DNA from: Pyrobaculum sp. 3827-6
Lineage (GTDB): Archaea; Thermoproteota; Thermoprotei; Thermoproteales; Thermoproteaceae
Direction of reading: 5' to 3'
Assembly (NCBI RefSeq): GCF_025641885.1
Contig: NZ_JAOTQN010000001.1
Span: 310,001 to 374,000, forward strand
DNA length: 64,000 bases
Shown here: piece after piece, positions 17,560-25,538 of the stretch
Numbering within the stretch: position 1 is the stretch's first letter
How the letters are laid out: the number at the start of each line of letters is the position of its first letter
Made by a program: the position numbers and the translations under genes
Notes under the pieces: model-generated
Told to the model about the DNA's origin: nothing
Databases searched by the model: none
What the model saw: only the letters and a program-made list of their open reading frames with translations

Positions 17560-18599
17560 TAAGGAGGATATGTCTAGACCACTTCAGAGGGGTGAAAAGG
17601 GGTTGCGTGGAGCTGGGGCGCCGCGCCCTCATCCACGGCCCCCCAAACTCGGGAAAAACCACGTACCTAGAGGCCCTCGCCCTCCTCGTCCAGAGCCGGG
17701 GCGAGCAGTGGCTGGCGCTTGAGGGCCCCCTCCTAATTATCCATGAGCCCGAGGACCTGCACCACGGGGGCGATCTCGACAAGCCCTTCGCCGTGGAGTT
17801 CACCGCTGAGGTGGGGGCCGGCGAGGTCAGCTACGGCTACAGATACGCCACTGCGACGAACTACGTGGAGCAGTGGGTCGGGGCGGGGGGGAGGTTGCTG
17901 GCGAGAATGGCGAAGAGGGGGGAGCGCGGCGTCTTGACGCACCCCGTGGAGGCGGAGCTCTGCGCCGCGCCGTACGCGGTGATGAACGAAGACGCGCTCA
18001 TAACCTGCGCCGCTGTGGAGAGCGAGGAGCTCAGAGCCGCCGAGAGAACCCTCATGGAGCTGAGGATAGGGCTGAAAGACAAGTTTTACTTCATCAGCGG
18101 GAGGAGGCTCGCCGCGTGGAAGTACACCTACGAAACCCACGTAGACCTCATGCCGCAGACCAGCGTGGGGCCGGAGGGGCAGTTCACACCCCACCACCTC
18201 TCCCGGGTCCTAACCCTCCCCTCCTACGAGCCGGTTAGAGAGGCCCTCTACGCCTACCTACCCGCCGCAGGGGTGGAGGATGTCCGCGTCGGCCTTGTGA
18301 AAAGCGGCAGAGTGGCGCTGTACGTGAAGAAGGGCGGGTTGTGGACCAACGCCTACAACGCCGGTAGCTACACCAAGGCAGTCCTCCCAGTCCTCCTCCA
18401 GATGCTCCTAGCCAACGAAGGCTCCGCGGTCTTCATAGACGACGCAGATCTCGCGGTGCCCAGCGACAAAGCCGAGGCGCTCCTGTCCACCCTGCTGGAG
18501 ATCGCCGAGAGGAGGCGCCTCCAGCTCGTCGCCGCCGCCAGGGAGCCCGCCTTCGCCCGCGCCGCCGAGAAGCTCGGCATGGACATCGCCGCTCTGTGA
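17556..18599 (+). CDS. RecF/ABC-like P-loop ATPase of unknown role
   Basis: 347 residues. The N-terminal block (RRICLDHFRGVKRG ... LIHGPPNSGKTTYLEAL) is like RecF or OLD-type ATPases with Walker A GPPNSGKT, and the C-terminal Walker B-like segment is AVFIDDADLAVPS. The insert between them is short and lacks a long coiled coil, so it is not Rad50/SMC. Coupled by 4-nt overlaps to the HIT gene before and the PIN gene after. It may act in DNA or RNA metabolism, as its neighbours suggest. Confidence 0.7.
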   Translation: MIRRICLDHFRGVKRGCVELGRRALIHGPPNSGKTTYLEALALLVQSRGEQWLALEGPLLIIHEPEDLHHGGDLDKPFAVEFTAEVGAGEVSYGYRYATATNYVEQWVGAGGRLLARMAKRGERGVLTHPVEAELCAAPYAVMNEDALITCAAVESEELRAAERTLMELRIGLKDKFYFISGRRLAAWKYTYETHVDLMPQTSVGPEGQFTPHHLSRVLTLPSYEPVREALYAYLPAAGVEDVRVGLVKSGRVALYVKKGGLWTNAYNAGSYTKAVLPVLLQMLLANEGSAVFIDDADLAVPSDKAEALLSTLLEIAERRRLQLVAAAREPAFARAAEKLGMDIAAL

Positions 18600-18937
18600 A
18601 GCTGGTGCTAGACACCTCGGCCCTCATCTACATAGTAGAGCGCAGGATAGACATAGGGGTCTTGTTAGAACACGAAATACACATCCCAACGGCCGTGGTG
18701 GAGGAGCTCCGCACCCTCTCCACAAGGAGTAGAAAGGCGAGGGCCGCTGCGCAGTTGCTCCCCCTCCTAAGGCCGAGGATAGTGGAGAAGCGGGGCCCAG
18801 CCGACACGGCCGTGGTGGAGCTGGCGAGGGAGATAGGCGCCGTCTTGGTGACGGGGGACTCCGCCCTGGCCGAGCGCGCCAGGCGCGAGGGGGTGCCCGT
18901 GGCCAAGTTCCACAAGGGACAGCTCGCCATATATTGA
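18596..18937 (+). CDS. PIN-domain ribonuclease
   Basis: 113 residues. Acidic active-site residues are visible at LVLDTSALI, AVVEEL, ADTAVVELA and VTGDSAL, the four-block PIN pattern. It lies directly before rpo7 and spt4, an arrangement I recall from other archaea, where this PIN protein is related to Fcf1/Utp24-like rRNA-processing nucleases rather than a toxin; no antitoxin gene is adjacent. GTG start overlaps the preceding stop by 4 nt. Confidence 0.85.
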   Translation: MKLVLDTSALIYIVERRIDIGVLLEHEIHIPTAVVEELRTLSTRSRKARAAAQLLPLLRPRIVEKRGPADTAVVELAREIGAVLVTGDSALAERARREGVPVAKFHKGQLAIY

Positions 18938-18994
18938 GAAGCCGCTTGCTGGGGCGGTGGGTGAAAGTATATAAATAACGGGATACTGCACAGC

Positions 18995-19570
18995 GTGCCT
19001 TTTAGATTAGTCGAGGCGGAGGACTACGTGCGGATCCCCCCCACGGAGTTTGGAAAGCCGCTGGAGGACATCGCCCTACAGCAGTTGAAAAGCCGATACG
19101 AGGGGAGGGTGTTGAGAGAGGTTGGGTACGTCGTGGCGGTGTTGAAGGCCGAGGTGGGGCGCGAGGGGAAGATCGTCTTCGGCGACGGCGGGACCTACCA
19201 CAAGGCTGTATTCACAATGCTGACGTACATGCCTCTAGACGGCGAGGTGGTGGAGGGCGTCGTGGAGAACGTCAGGGAGATGGGCATGCTAGTCAGAATC
19301 GGGCCAATCCTCGGCTTTATAAACAAGATACACGTCATGGACGAGCCCAACATATTCTTCGACGCAAGCACCAAGAGCTACATCGGCGAGAGGACAAAAC
19401 GCAAGGTGTCGGCCGGCGACGTGGTGAGGGCCCGCATCACCGGCGTCAGCTTCACCACCCCCAGAGAGGGCACAGACCTCCTCCTCAGAGTAACCCTCAC
19501 CATGAGGATGCCCGGCATGGGCAAGCTGGAGTGGCTAAGGGAGAAAAAGCCGGCGGCTAAGAAGACATGA
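18995..19570 (+). CDS. rpo7: RNA polymerase subunit Rpo7 (RpoE')
   Basis: 191 residues: N-terminal tip domain (PFRLVEAEDYVRIPP) and a C-terminal S1/OB domain (GEVVEGVVENVREMGMLVRIGPILGFI). With Rpo4 it forms the stalk of archaeal RNA polymerase, which helps open complex formation and RNA binding. The GTG start is 24 nt after TATATAAATA (18967-18976), a strong leaderless promoter. It overlaps spt4 by 4 nt. Confidence 0.96.
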   Translation: MPFRLVEAEDYVRIPPTEFGKPLEDIALQQLKSRYEGRVLREVGYVVAVLKAEVGREGKIVFGDGGTYHKAVFTMLTYMPLDGEVVEGVVENVREMGMLVRIGPILGFINKIHVMDEPNIFFDASTKSYIGERTKRKVSAGDVVRARITGVSFTTPREGTDLLLRVTLTMRMPGMGKLEWLREKKPAAKKT

Positions 19571-19788
19571 GCGCCAAGAGGAAGACGCTAAGCGGCTACA
19601 AGGCGTGCAAGCGGTGCAAGCTAGTGGTGCCAGAAGACGCGAAGCAGTGCCCCAACTGCGGCTCTGAGGAGTTCGCCCTGAGGTGGCGCGGCATGATAGC
19701 AGTAATCGACCCCGCCAAGTCGTGCATCGCCAAGAGGCTCGGCATAGAAAAAAGCGGGATATACGCCCTAGAAATAGTAGAGGAGTAG
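19567..19788 (+). CDS. spt4: Transcription elongation factor Spt4 (RpoE'')
   Basis: 73 residues with the zinc ribbon CKRC ... CPNC and the family C-terminal block (WRGMIAVIDPAKSCIAKRLGI). It binds Spt5 to make a processivity clamp on RNA polymerase. ATG overlaps the rpo7 stop. Confidence 0.96.
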   Translation: MSAKRKTLSGYKACKRCKLVVPEDAKQCPNCGSEEFALRWRGMIAVIDPAKSCIAKRLGIEKSGIYALEIVEE

Positions 19789-19849
19789 AAATACAGGGGA
19801 CGTCCGCAGGAGCCGCAGAAACTCTTTAATAACATTTACAACTCGACAC

Positions 19850-22249
19850 ATGGGCAGATGGGTTGTCACCCTCCTTCTACTACTTGTCTTTATAGCGTAT
19901 GCCAAGCCCTTCCTCGGAGGGGAGGCGTATTATATGTGGGACGTGGGGAGGGCGGCTGAGGAGGGGTCACTCCCCGTCTTCATAACGCCCGACCTCGCGG
20001 GGGTTAGACACGAGGTGTACCTCGGCGAGAAGCTGTGGGTCGTTGTCCAGATACGCAACGCATATTCGCCGTGTCCCTTCTCTATAGAGATTGTGGACGT
20101 CGATACCGACGCCACGGTGGCGTCGAGAAGCGCCACCCTCAACGTCTGCGGCGGATCTATGCTGGGCGGCATGTACTACACGTTAGTCATCCCCGAGTTT
20201 GGCATCACGGAGCCCGTGGTGGAGGGTAAGAAGTACAAAATCGTGGCGCGGGTTGGTAGCGAGTGGGGGGCCACCACCTTCACAGAGAGACACGCCCCGC
20301 CCGCCAAGATATCCTCCATCACCGTTTTCGAAGGGGGGAGGGCCGCGACGCAGTTAAAACAAGGCCAGAAATACGAGGTGAGGGTCAAGGTCAGGAACAA
20401 CGGCGAAGCTGACGGCAAATACACAGCCGTCTTATACCTAGACGGCGTCAAAACCAACGAGACCCAGGTCATGGTCCTGGCGAGGAGAGAGGGGGAGGCG
20501 GCCCTCAGATTCACCGCCAACGCCACGGGGCAGAAGCTCAACATAACCGTCGCGGTGTTCGGCGTGATACTGCAAGACGCCCAGTCCCTCCTGGTAGACG
20601 TAATATACCCACAGCCCAAGTTTGTGGCAGAGTCGCCCCCGGAGATAATGGCGAAGGTTGGGGAAGCCGTGGAGGTTAAAGCCAGACTCAAGAACCTGGG
20701 CGACACATGCCGCGTCGCCGGCGTTACATACGCCGCCTCTCCCCCGGCCGACGTCGACATAAGCATGACAGGAGGCACAGTGGCGCCTGGCGGCTACCTC
20801 GACCTAAGCCTAAAGATAGCCCCCAGAGAGGCCGGGGTTGGCCACCTCACCCTGTCGATAAACTGCGCACAGACCACAGACAAGGTAGAGATCCCACTCC
20901 GCATATACGCCAAGCTAACAGTAAAGGCCGCCGATCACCGAGGCGGGGCGCCGCCAGTCCGCATTACCATCAACGGGCGCGAAGTAAACGAGATCTCCCT
21001 ACCCGGGGGCCAAGTGGAGGTGGAGGCGGAGAGGGAGAAGGTGCTGGGCAACCTCCGCTACGTCTTCGACAAGTGGAGCGACGGCTCTGCGGAGAACCCG
21101 CGGACGCTGAACCTGAGGACAAACACCGAGCTGGTTGCCCTCTACAAGGTGCAGTACTACGTCAAGGTGGACGCCCCCGGCGCGAGGGTAGAGGGCTGGT
21201 ACGACGCTGGGACCACCCTCAACCTCCCCATACAGCGGGAGATCGCCTCCGGCGACACGAGGAAGGTCTTCACAGGTTGGTCGGGCGCCGGTTGCCCCTC
21301 TGCAGGCGCCATCACTGTGATCGGGCCCGTGGACTGCGTTGCCCAATACAGAGACGAGTATAGAGTCGTTGTGGAAGATCCCCAGGGACGCTTCGGCGGC
21401 ACCTTCTGGATCCCCATGGGAGCCACTTTTACAAGCGACATACCACTGACCTACGAAGCTACGCCAGACACGAGACTTAAGCTAGCTGACGTTGAGGGAT
21501 GCAGGTGGAGCAGGCGGGGCACATCCGCCGTAATCGAGGTCAGCGGGCCAGCGAGATGTATAATTAAGTGGACAAAAGAATTCAAGATCACTATAAACGA
21601 CGGCCTTGGCGTATATAGAGACATATCTCTGTGGGTAGGCGAGGGCAAGGTTTTAGCGCTTGGGAGCGGCGACGTCTTCTCCGTGGGGAACGACAGCGTG
21701 GCCCTACCTGCTACACAGACACGAGACTCCGTGAGGTACGTCCTGGCTGGGTGGCAGTGCGGAGGCGAGCAACTCCCCACGACAGCTCAGATGACCATCA
21801 AGTCAGCCATCCAGTGCACAGCCCAGTGGGTAAAGGAATACCCAGTCACCACGGCGGTGTATCTAGACGGGAGAGAAGTCGCCAGAAGCCCCACCACGTG
21901 GCTGAGAGAAGGCCAGTTAATAGAAAAAGACAGCACAAGGGAAGCCCCTCCCCCAGGCCCCCTCTCCATAGTTGAGTTTGACAAATGGGAAGTCAACGGA
22001 AAGGAGATCAAAAACAAAACATTAAAAATGTGGGTAGACGCCCCGCTCTCAATATACGCCTACTACCACACCAACAACCTACCTCTGTACCTCCTAATCG
22101 GGGCCGTAGCCGGCGGAGCAACCGCGGCATTCCTAATATTTACAAGAAGGAAGAAGGGAGAGACGACGGTAGTCAGAGGCTCCAAGACAGTGGAAATTGA
22201 ACCCATTAAGGAGGACTCAGACACAAAGGTTAGAGAGACCAGAGGATAA
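19850..22249 (+). CDS. Secreted beta-repeat receptor-like protein with C-terminal membrane anchor and Thr-containing tail
   Basis: 799 residues: signal peptide (VVTLLLLLVFIAYAKP), CARDB-like beta domains, then at least four repeats with the pattern ...FDKW..G......L...T...A.Y...Y.V, resembling bacterial cell-surface Flg_new/List-type repeats. A membrane helix (LYLLIGAVAGGATAAFLIF) follows, with a basic cytoplasmic tail of about 35 residues containing GETTVV, a possible phospho-threonine site. A TATA-like CTTTAATAAC is 24 nt before the ATG. It heads the kinase operon and is a paralogue-like match in layout to the protein at 39412-41763 on the far side of the locus, so it may be the sensor or surface scaffold of the system. 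Confidence 0.7.
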   Translation: MGRWVVTLLLLLVFIAYAKPFLGGEAYYMWDVGRAAEEGSLPVFITPDLAGVRHEVYLGEKLWVVVQIRNAYSPCPFSIEIVDVDTDATVASRSATLNVCGGSMLGGMYYTLVIPEFGITEPVVEGKKYKIVARVGSEWGATTFTERHAPPAKISSITVFEGGRAATQLKQGQKYEVRVKVRNNGEADGKYTAVLYLDGVKTNETQVMVLARREGEAALRFTANATGQKLNITVAVFGVILQDAQSLLVDVIYPQPKFVAESPPEIMAKVGEAVEVKARLKNLGDTCRVAGVTYAASPPADVDISMTGGTVAPGGYLDLSLKIAPREAGVGHLTLSINCAQTTDKVEIPLRIYAKLTVKAADHRGGAPPVRITINGREVNEISLPGGQVEVEAEREKVLGNLRYVFDKWSDGSAENPRTLNLRTNTELVALYKVQYYVKVDAPGARVEGWYDAGTTLNLPIQREIASGDTRKVFTGWSGAGCPSAGAITVIGPVDCVAQYRDEYRVVVEDPQGRFGGTFWIPMGATFTSDIPLTYEATPDTRLKLADVEGCRWSRRGTSAVIEVSGPARCIIKWTKEFKITINDGLGVYRDISLWVGEGKVLALGSGDVFSVGNDSVALPATQTRDSVRYVLAGWQCGGEQLPTTAQMTIKSAIQCTAQWVKEYPVTTAVYLDGREVARSPTTWLREGQLIEKDSTREAPPPGPLSIVEFDKWEVNGKEIKNKTLKMWVDAPLSIYAYYHTNNLPLYLLIGAVAGGATAAFLIFTRRKKGETTVVRGSKTVEIEPIKEDSDTKVRETRG

Positions 22250-22271
22250 CTTTAAAACTAGTAGGAGGTCA

Positions 22272-22802
22272 ATGAACATGCCAAGACTACCATGGATATT
22301 CTCAGTAATACTATTAGCTAAAGTTATCTTAGCCAGTGTGGCGGGGGGGTACAACAACACCAGCGTCTTAAGTGGAAATGTGACTCAAATTCTTGAATTA
22401 GAAAAAAACCTAACCACTTTAAAAAACCAGACAGAAAAACTCAGAGACTTGGTCAACTCTCTAAATAAGACTCTAAACCTGCTAGAAGCAAATCAAACAA
22501 AACTTAATACAGCATTAATGGACCTAAGGCTCTATGTAAGAAATTTAGATAATAATATACAGAACATTGATAACCTAGTAAAAAAATTAGATAATGATAT
22601 GCAGAACAATAATCTAGTACAGACGCGACTTAATCAAAGCCTCACGGCCAGCTTAAAGAATTTTGAAAGATTATTAAAAGATTTATATACATACATACTT
22701 GTCGTATTAATTATTTCCGTTGTTTCTTTGTCTATTGCCGGCTTCGCCCTTATAAAAGCCCTCAGACAGAAAGCCGCCGCGCCCGGCGACATATGTGCGT
22801 GA
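22272..22802 (+). CDS. Coiled-coil membrane protein upstream of kinase
   Basis: About 176 residues, AT-rich. An N-terminal signal or anchor (WIFSVILLAKVILASVAG), a long Asn/Leu-rich extracytoplasmic coiled coil (residues 40-140, with NLTTL, NQTEK and similar sequons that could be glycosylated), a membrane helix (YILVVLIISVVSLSIAGFALI) and a short basic tail. ATG 22272 has a strong Shine-Dalgarno (AGGAGGTC) 3-10 nt upstream; ATG 22278 would be leaderless from ACTTTAAAAC. It probably signals or bridges between the surface protein and the kinase; that is inference from order. Confidence 0.65.
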   Translation: MNMPRLPWIFSVILLAKVILASVAGGYNNTSVLSGNVTQILELEKNLTTLKNQTEKLRDLVNSLNKTLNLLEANQTKLNTALMDLRLYVRNLDNNIQNIDNLVKKLDNDMQNNNLVQTRLNQSLTASLKNFERLLKDLYTYILVVLIISVVSLSIAGFALIKALRQKAAAPGDICA

Positions 22803-22808
22803 CAACAC

Positions 22809-23999
22809 ATGTCTGGTGAAGGTCTGCTCTCCGTCGGCGCGGTTCTGGGAGGTACCTACAAAGTCGTGCGACAACTAGGGCGGGGAGGCATGGCCGTGGT
22901 TTGGCTAGTGGAAGACAAGGAAAAAAACCTCTATGCCCTAAAGGAGCCTATTGTAAAGGGCGTCTCTCCAGAAAAGGCGAAGCAACACATCGCTTTCATC
23001 GACCACGAGAGAAAAATCTTGGCGCAGATAAGCCACCCCAATGTATTGAAGCTGTACGGAGCCTACAAAATGAAATATGGAGGCATGGAGCCAGTAATAA
23101 TCCTCACCGAGTACCTCGACGGCGGCTCGCTGAGAGATATAAAAGAGCCCATGTCCGCAAAAGAGCTGAGAGACACAGCACGCCAGATACTCGAAGGTCT
23201 AGCCGCCGTCCACAAGCTAGACATTATTCACAGAGACATCAAGCCAAGCAACATAATGAGGGGACGCGGCGGCTTAAAAATCGTAGACTTCGGCACAGCG
23301 CTACACCGCTTCGAGAAGGCGCTTCAGATAGTGATCTCCCCCGGTTGCTACACGGCGCCTGAACAATCGGCCGGCGAGAGCCTCCCGCAGAGCGACGTGT
23401 GGTCTGTCGGCGCCACGTTGATATACCTAGCCACAAAAGAACTCCCCTATAAATACATGAAGGGGTACACAAGAGACTGCAGAAAAGTCGGCGACATCGA
23501 GCTAGAGCTACCAGATCTAGGCGACGATTTGCTAAACCAGTTTTTAAAAAAGGCGCTACACCCCGACTACAAACAAAGATTTGCAGACGCCGCAGACGCC
23601 CTCGGCTTCCTCCAGGGAGAGGCAAAGGCAGAGAAGCCCGGCCTAAAACTAAGAATAAAGACGCACCAAGTAAGAGTCTCCGGAGGGAGGCTCTACATAG
23701 GCAGAACCGACGACCCAAAAATGGACATGAAGGCAGAGGGGGAGGTGCTCTATATATACGACCCAAACCGCTACATATCCCGGCGCCACGTAGAAATAGC
23801 AGAAATCAACGGAAAGTGGTTTATCAGAGATCTAGGTAGCACAAACAACACCGCAATCTACAGAGACGGCAAGTGGCACGTCATATCAAAAGGCAAGGGC
23901 ACCACCTCCCCGTGGTTTGAACTAGCGTCGGGAGACATCATATCGCTGGGATACGACGAAGAGAAAGGCCCCTACATACAGATATACGTAAGGATATGA
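22809..23999 (+). CDS. Ser/Thr protein kinase with C-terminal FHA domain
   Basis: 396 residues. A complete Hanks-type kinase domain: glycine loop GRGGMA (24-29), lysine K45, HRDIKPSN (141-148), DFG (160-162), APE (184-186), DVWSVG. The C-terminal FHA domain (about 280-396) has GR (298-299), SRRH (324-327) and STNNT (344-348), all canonical. It should phosphorylate Ser/Thr in the cytoplasm and bind phospho-threonine itself; no membrane helix is present. It is followed by a PP2C gene overlapping by 4 nt, the classic kinase/phosphatase pair. Confidence 0.93.
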   Translation: MSGEGLLSVGAVLGGTYKVVRQLGRGGMAVVWLVEDKEKNLYALKEPIVKGVSPEKAKQHIAFIDHERKILAQISHPNVLKLYGAYKMKYGGMEPVIILTEYLDGGSLRDIKEPMSAKELRDTARQILEGLAAVHKLDIIHRDIKPSNIMRGRGGLKIVDFGTALHRFEKALQIVISPGCYTAPEQSAGESLPQSDVWSVGATLIYLATKELPYKYMKGYTRDCRKVGDIELELPDLGDDLLNQFLKKALHPDYKQRFADAADALGFLQGEAKAEKPGLKLRIKTHQVRVSGGRLYIGRTDDPKMDMKAEGEVLYIYDPNRYISRRHVEIAEINGKWFIRDLGSTNNTAIYRDGKWHVISKGKGTTSPWFELASGDIISLGYDEEKGPYIQIYVRI

Positions 24000-24802
24000 T
24001 AGCCGTAGCGCTGTACACACCCCTCCTCGGCTTCGCAACAGGCGCCGCAGACGGGACACAGCCGCGTCTAATATGCAACAGCCCGCCACAGCTAAAAAAA
24101 CCCCGCAGATGCCGAAACCCGCTGGTAGCCGCCGGCGTCTACAGCGCCAAAGGCCCGAGACCCAACAACGAGGACGCGGCCCTCGCGGTGATCTACCGAC
24201 AAGACAAGCAGATCTACAGCCTAGCCGCCGTCGCCGACGGCGTAGGCGGCCTCCGCAAAGGAGAAGTCGCCAGCCACGTCGCCGTCTGCCGCCTCGCGGA
24301 GGTCTTCATAAGCCACGTCACCAGAGGCGCCGCGCGGACAACCCAGTGGAGAACCTGGATAAAAGACGCCATAGACGCGGTACACCGCGCAGTCGTAGAA
24401 AAGGCAGGCGGAGGAGCCACGACCCTGACAGTGGCGATCTACGACGGCCAGCTCCTCCACGTGGCAAACGTCGGCGACAGCCCAGCCTACCTAGACGGAG
24501 GCATAGTAACCACGGAGCTCGACGAACAGGGAAGCTACATAACCCAGGCCCTGGGCCACAGAAGCTACACAGCACCTCACTACTACAGCCGCCCGCTACA
24601 CGCCAAGCGGCACGAGGTGGTGCTAGTCACAGACGGGGTAGACGACGTGTTGAAAAAAGAGGGGAAAGAGCTTTACAAAACGCCAGCAAAAACCCCCCTC
24701 TGCAAAGCCTGCCGCCTAGTCAACACAGCCCTCGCCAGAGGCGGGCGCGACAACGCCACAGCCGCCGTCATGTGGATCTACCACCCAGGAACTGTAGATT
24801 AA
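23996..24802 (+). CDS. PP2C-type Ser/Thr protein phosphatase
   Basis: 268 residues with the metal-binding motifs intact: NED (58-60), DGVGG (81-85), GGGATTL (138-144), GDS (160-162), TDGVDD (212-217), RDN (251-253). It is expected to be an active Mg/Mn-dependent phosphatase opposing the neighbouring kinase. The first 45 residues are an extra extension with two cysteines. ATG overlaps the kinase stop (ATGA). Its 3' end overlaps the convergent FHA gene by 35 nt, so those transcripts are antisense there. Confidence 0.93.
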   Translation: MIAVALYTPLLGFATGAADGTQPRLICNSPPQLKKPRRCRNPLVAAGVYSAKGPRPNNEDAALAVIYRQDKQIYSLAAVADGVGGLRKGEVASHVAVCRLAEVFISHVTRGAARTTQWRTWIKDAIDAVHRAVVEKAGGGATTLTVAIYDGQLLHVANVGDSPAYLDGGIVTTELDEQGSYITQALGHRSYTAPHYYSRPLHAKRHEVVLVTDGVDDVLKKEGKELYKTPAKTPLCKACRLVNTALARGGRDNATAAVMWIYHPGTVD

Positions 24803-25508
24803 CCACCTGCGCCACCGAGATAATATCCCCCGGCCTCAGCAACTGCGCCCCCAACCCCCTTATAGACCTCCCATTTAGAAAAGTGCCGTTCTTAGAACCC
24901 AAGTCCTCGATATAGTAGGCACCACCCGAAAAAGTAATAGCGAAGTGAACCCTGCTGATGTACTTAAGCAACTCCTGCGGAACACCCACCCTAGCAAAAA
25001 ACTCACGACCAAAAACCATATACGACCCCCTCACCTGAAGCCTAACGCCGGTAGGCAACTGCAGAAAATAGACAGGCTCCCCCCTGACGGGAGGCTTAAA
25101 CACCTTCACCACCCCCCGCCTAGAGGCCACCCACAGCGCAGCCACCACCGCGCCGGCCACAGCCACAGCCACGAGAGGCACAACAAGCGGAGGCAACCGC
25201 CCCCCAATAGTTATGTTGTAGATATACGGAAGCCCGTTGTGAACTATATACACCCGGTACTCCCCCTGCGCCGTGTTGGGAGTAGTCCTCCACAAAAGGT
25301 ACTTGCCGGTGATCCTCACCTCGAAATCCCTCTTAACAACCACATGCCCCGTAGACACGTCCACAACCTCGACGCTGGCCAACCCCGGCTCGTCAAAATA
25401 CACATACACACTCTCCCCAGGCGCAAAGCTAAGCCTCTCCAGCCCCGCGTCGTCGACAACGGTTACCCCCCACGCCGCCGCCGCCAGAAGCAGAACCAGC
25501 AAAAGCAT
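24768..25508 (-). CDS. Membrane protein with extracytoplasmic beta domain and cytoplasmic FHA domain
   Basis: About 246 residues: signal peptide or anchor (MLLLVLLLAAAAWG), a beta-rich outer domain, a membrane helix (PPLVVPLVAVAVAGAVVAALWVA), a juxtamembrane stretch, and a C-terminal FHA domain with GREFF, SRVHF and SKNGTFLNG, all key residues present. I chose ATG 25508 because GATATAAAT lies about 24 nt upstream; an upstream ATG at 25547 would overlap the divergent gene. It may read phospho-threonine at the membrane. Convergent with the PP2C gene. Confidence 0.85.
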   Translation of the reverse strand: MLLLVLLLAAAAWGVTVVDDAGLERLSFAPGESVYVYFDEPGLASVEVVDVSTGHVVVKRDFEVRITGKYLLWRTTPNTAQGEYRVYIVHNGLPYIYNITIGGRLPPLVVPLVAVAVAGAVVAALWVASRRGVVKVFKPPVRGEPVYFLQLPTGVRLQVRGSYMVFGREFFARVGVPQELLKYISRVHFAITFSGGAYYIEDLGSKNGTFLNGRSIRGLGAQLLRPGDIISVAQVVNLQFLGGRST

Positions 25509-25538
25509 AAAAATTAATATAGAGGTATTTATATCTTT
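25509..25538. promoter_or_regulatory. 30-nt overlapping divergent promoters in the FHA cluster
   Basis: Two leaderless starts face away from each other, ATG 25508 (minus) and ATG 25539 (plus), with 30 nt between. The minus-strand TATA (GATATAAAT, about 25527-25535) and the plus-strand TATA (CATAAAAATTA, about 25506-25516) lie within or next to the opposite gene. Transcription of the two genes is likely to be mutually exclusive or jointly controlled. Confidence 0.5.

Noticed and set aside
18596-18937. VapC-type toxin of a toxin-antitoxin pair
   Set aside because: No antitoxin gene is adjacent and the gene sits in the conserved PIN-rpo7-spt4 order, so an RNA-processing role is more likely.
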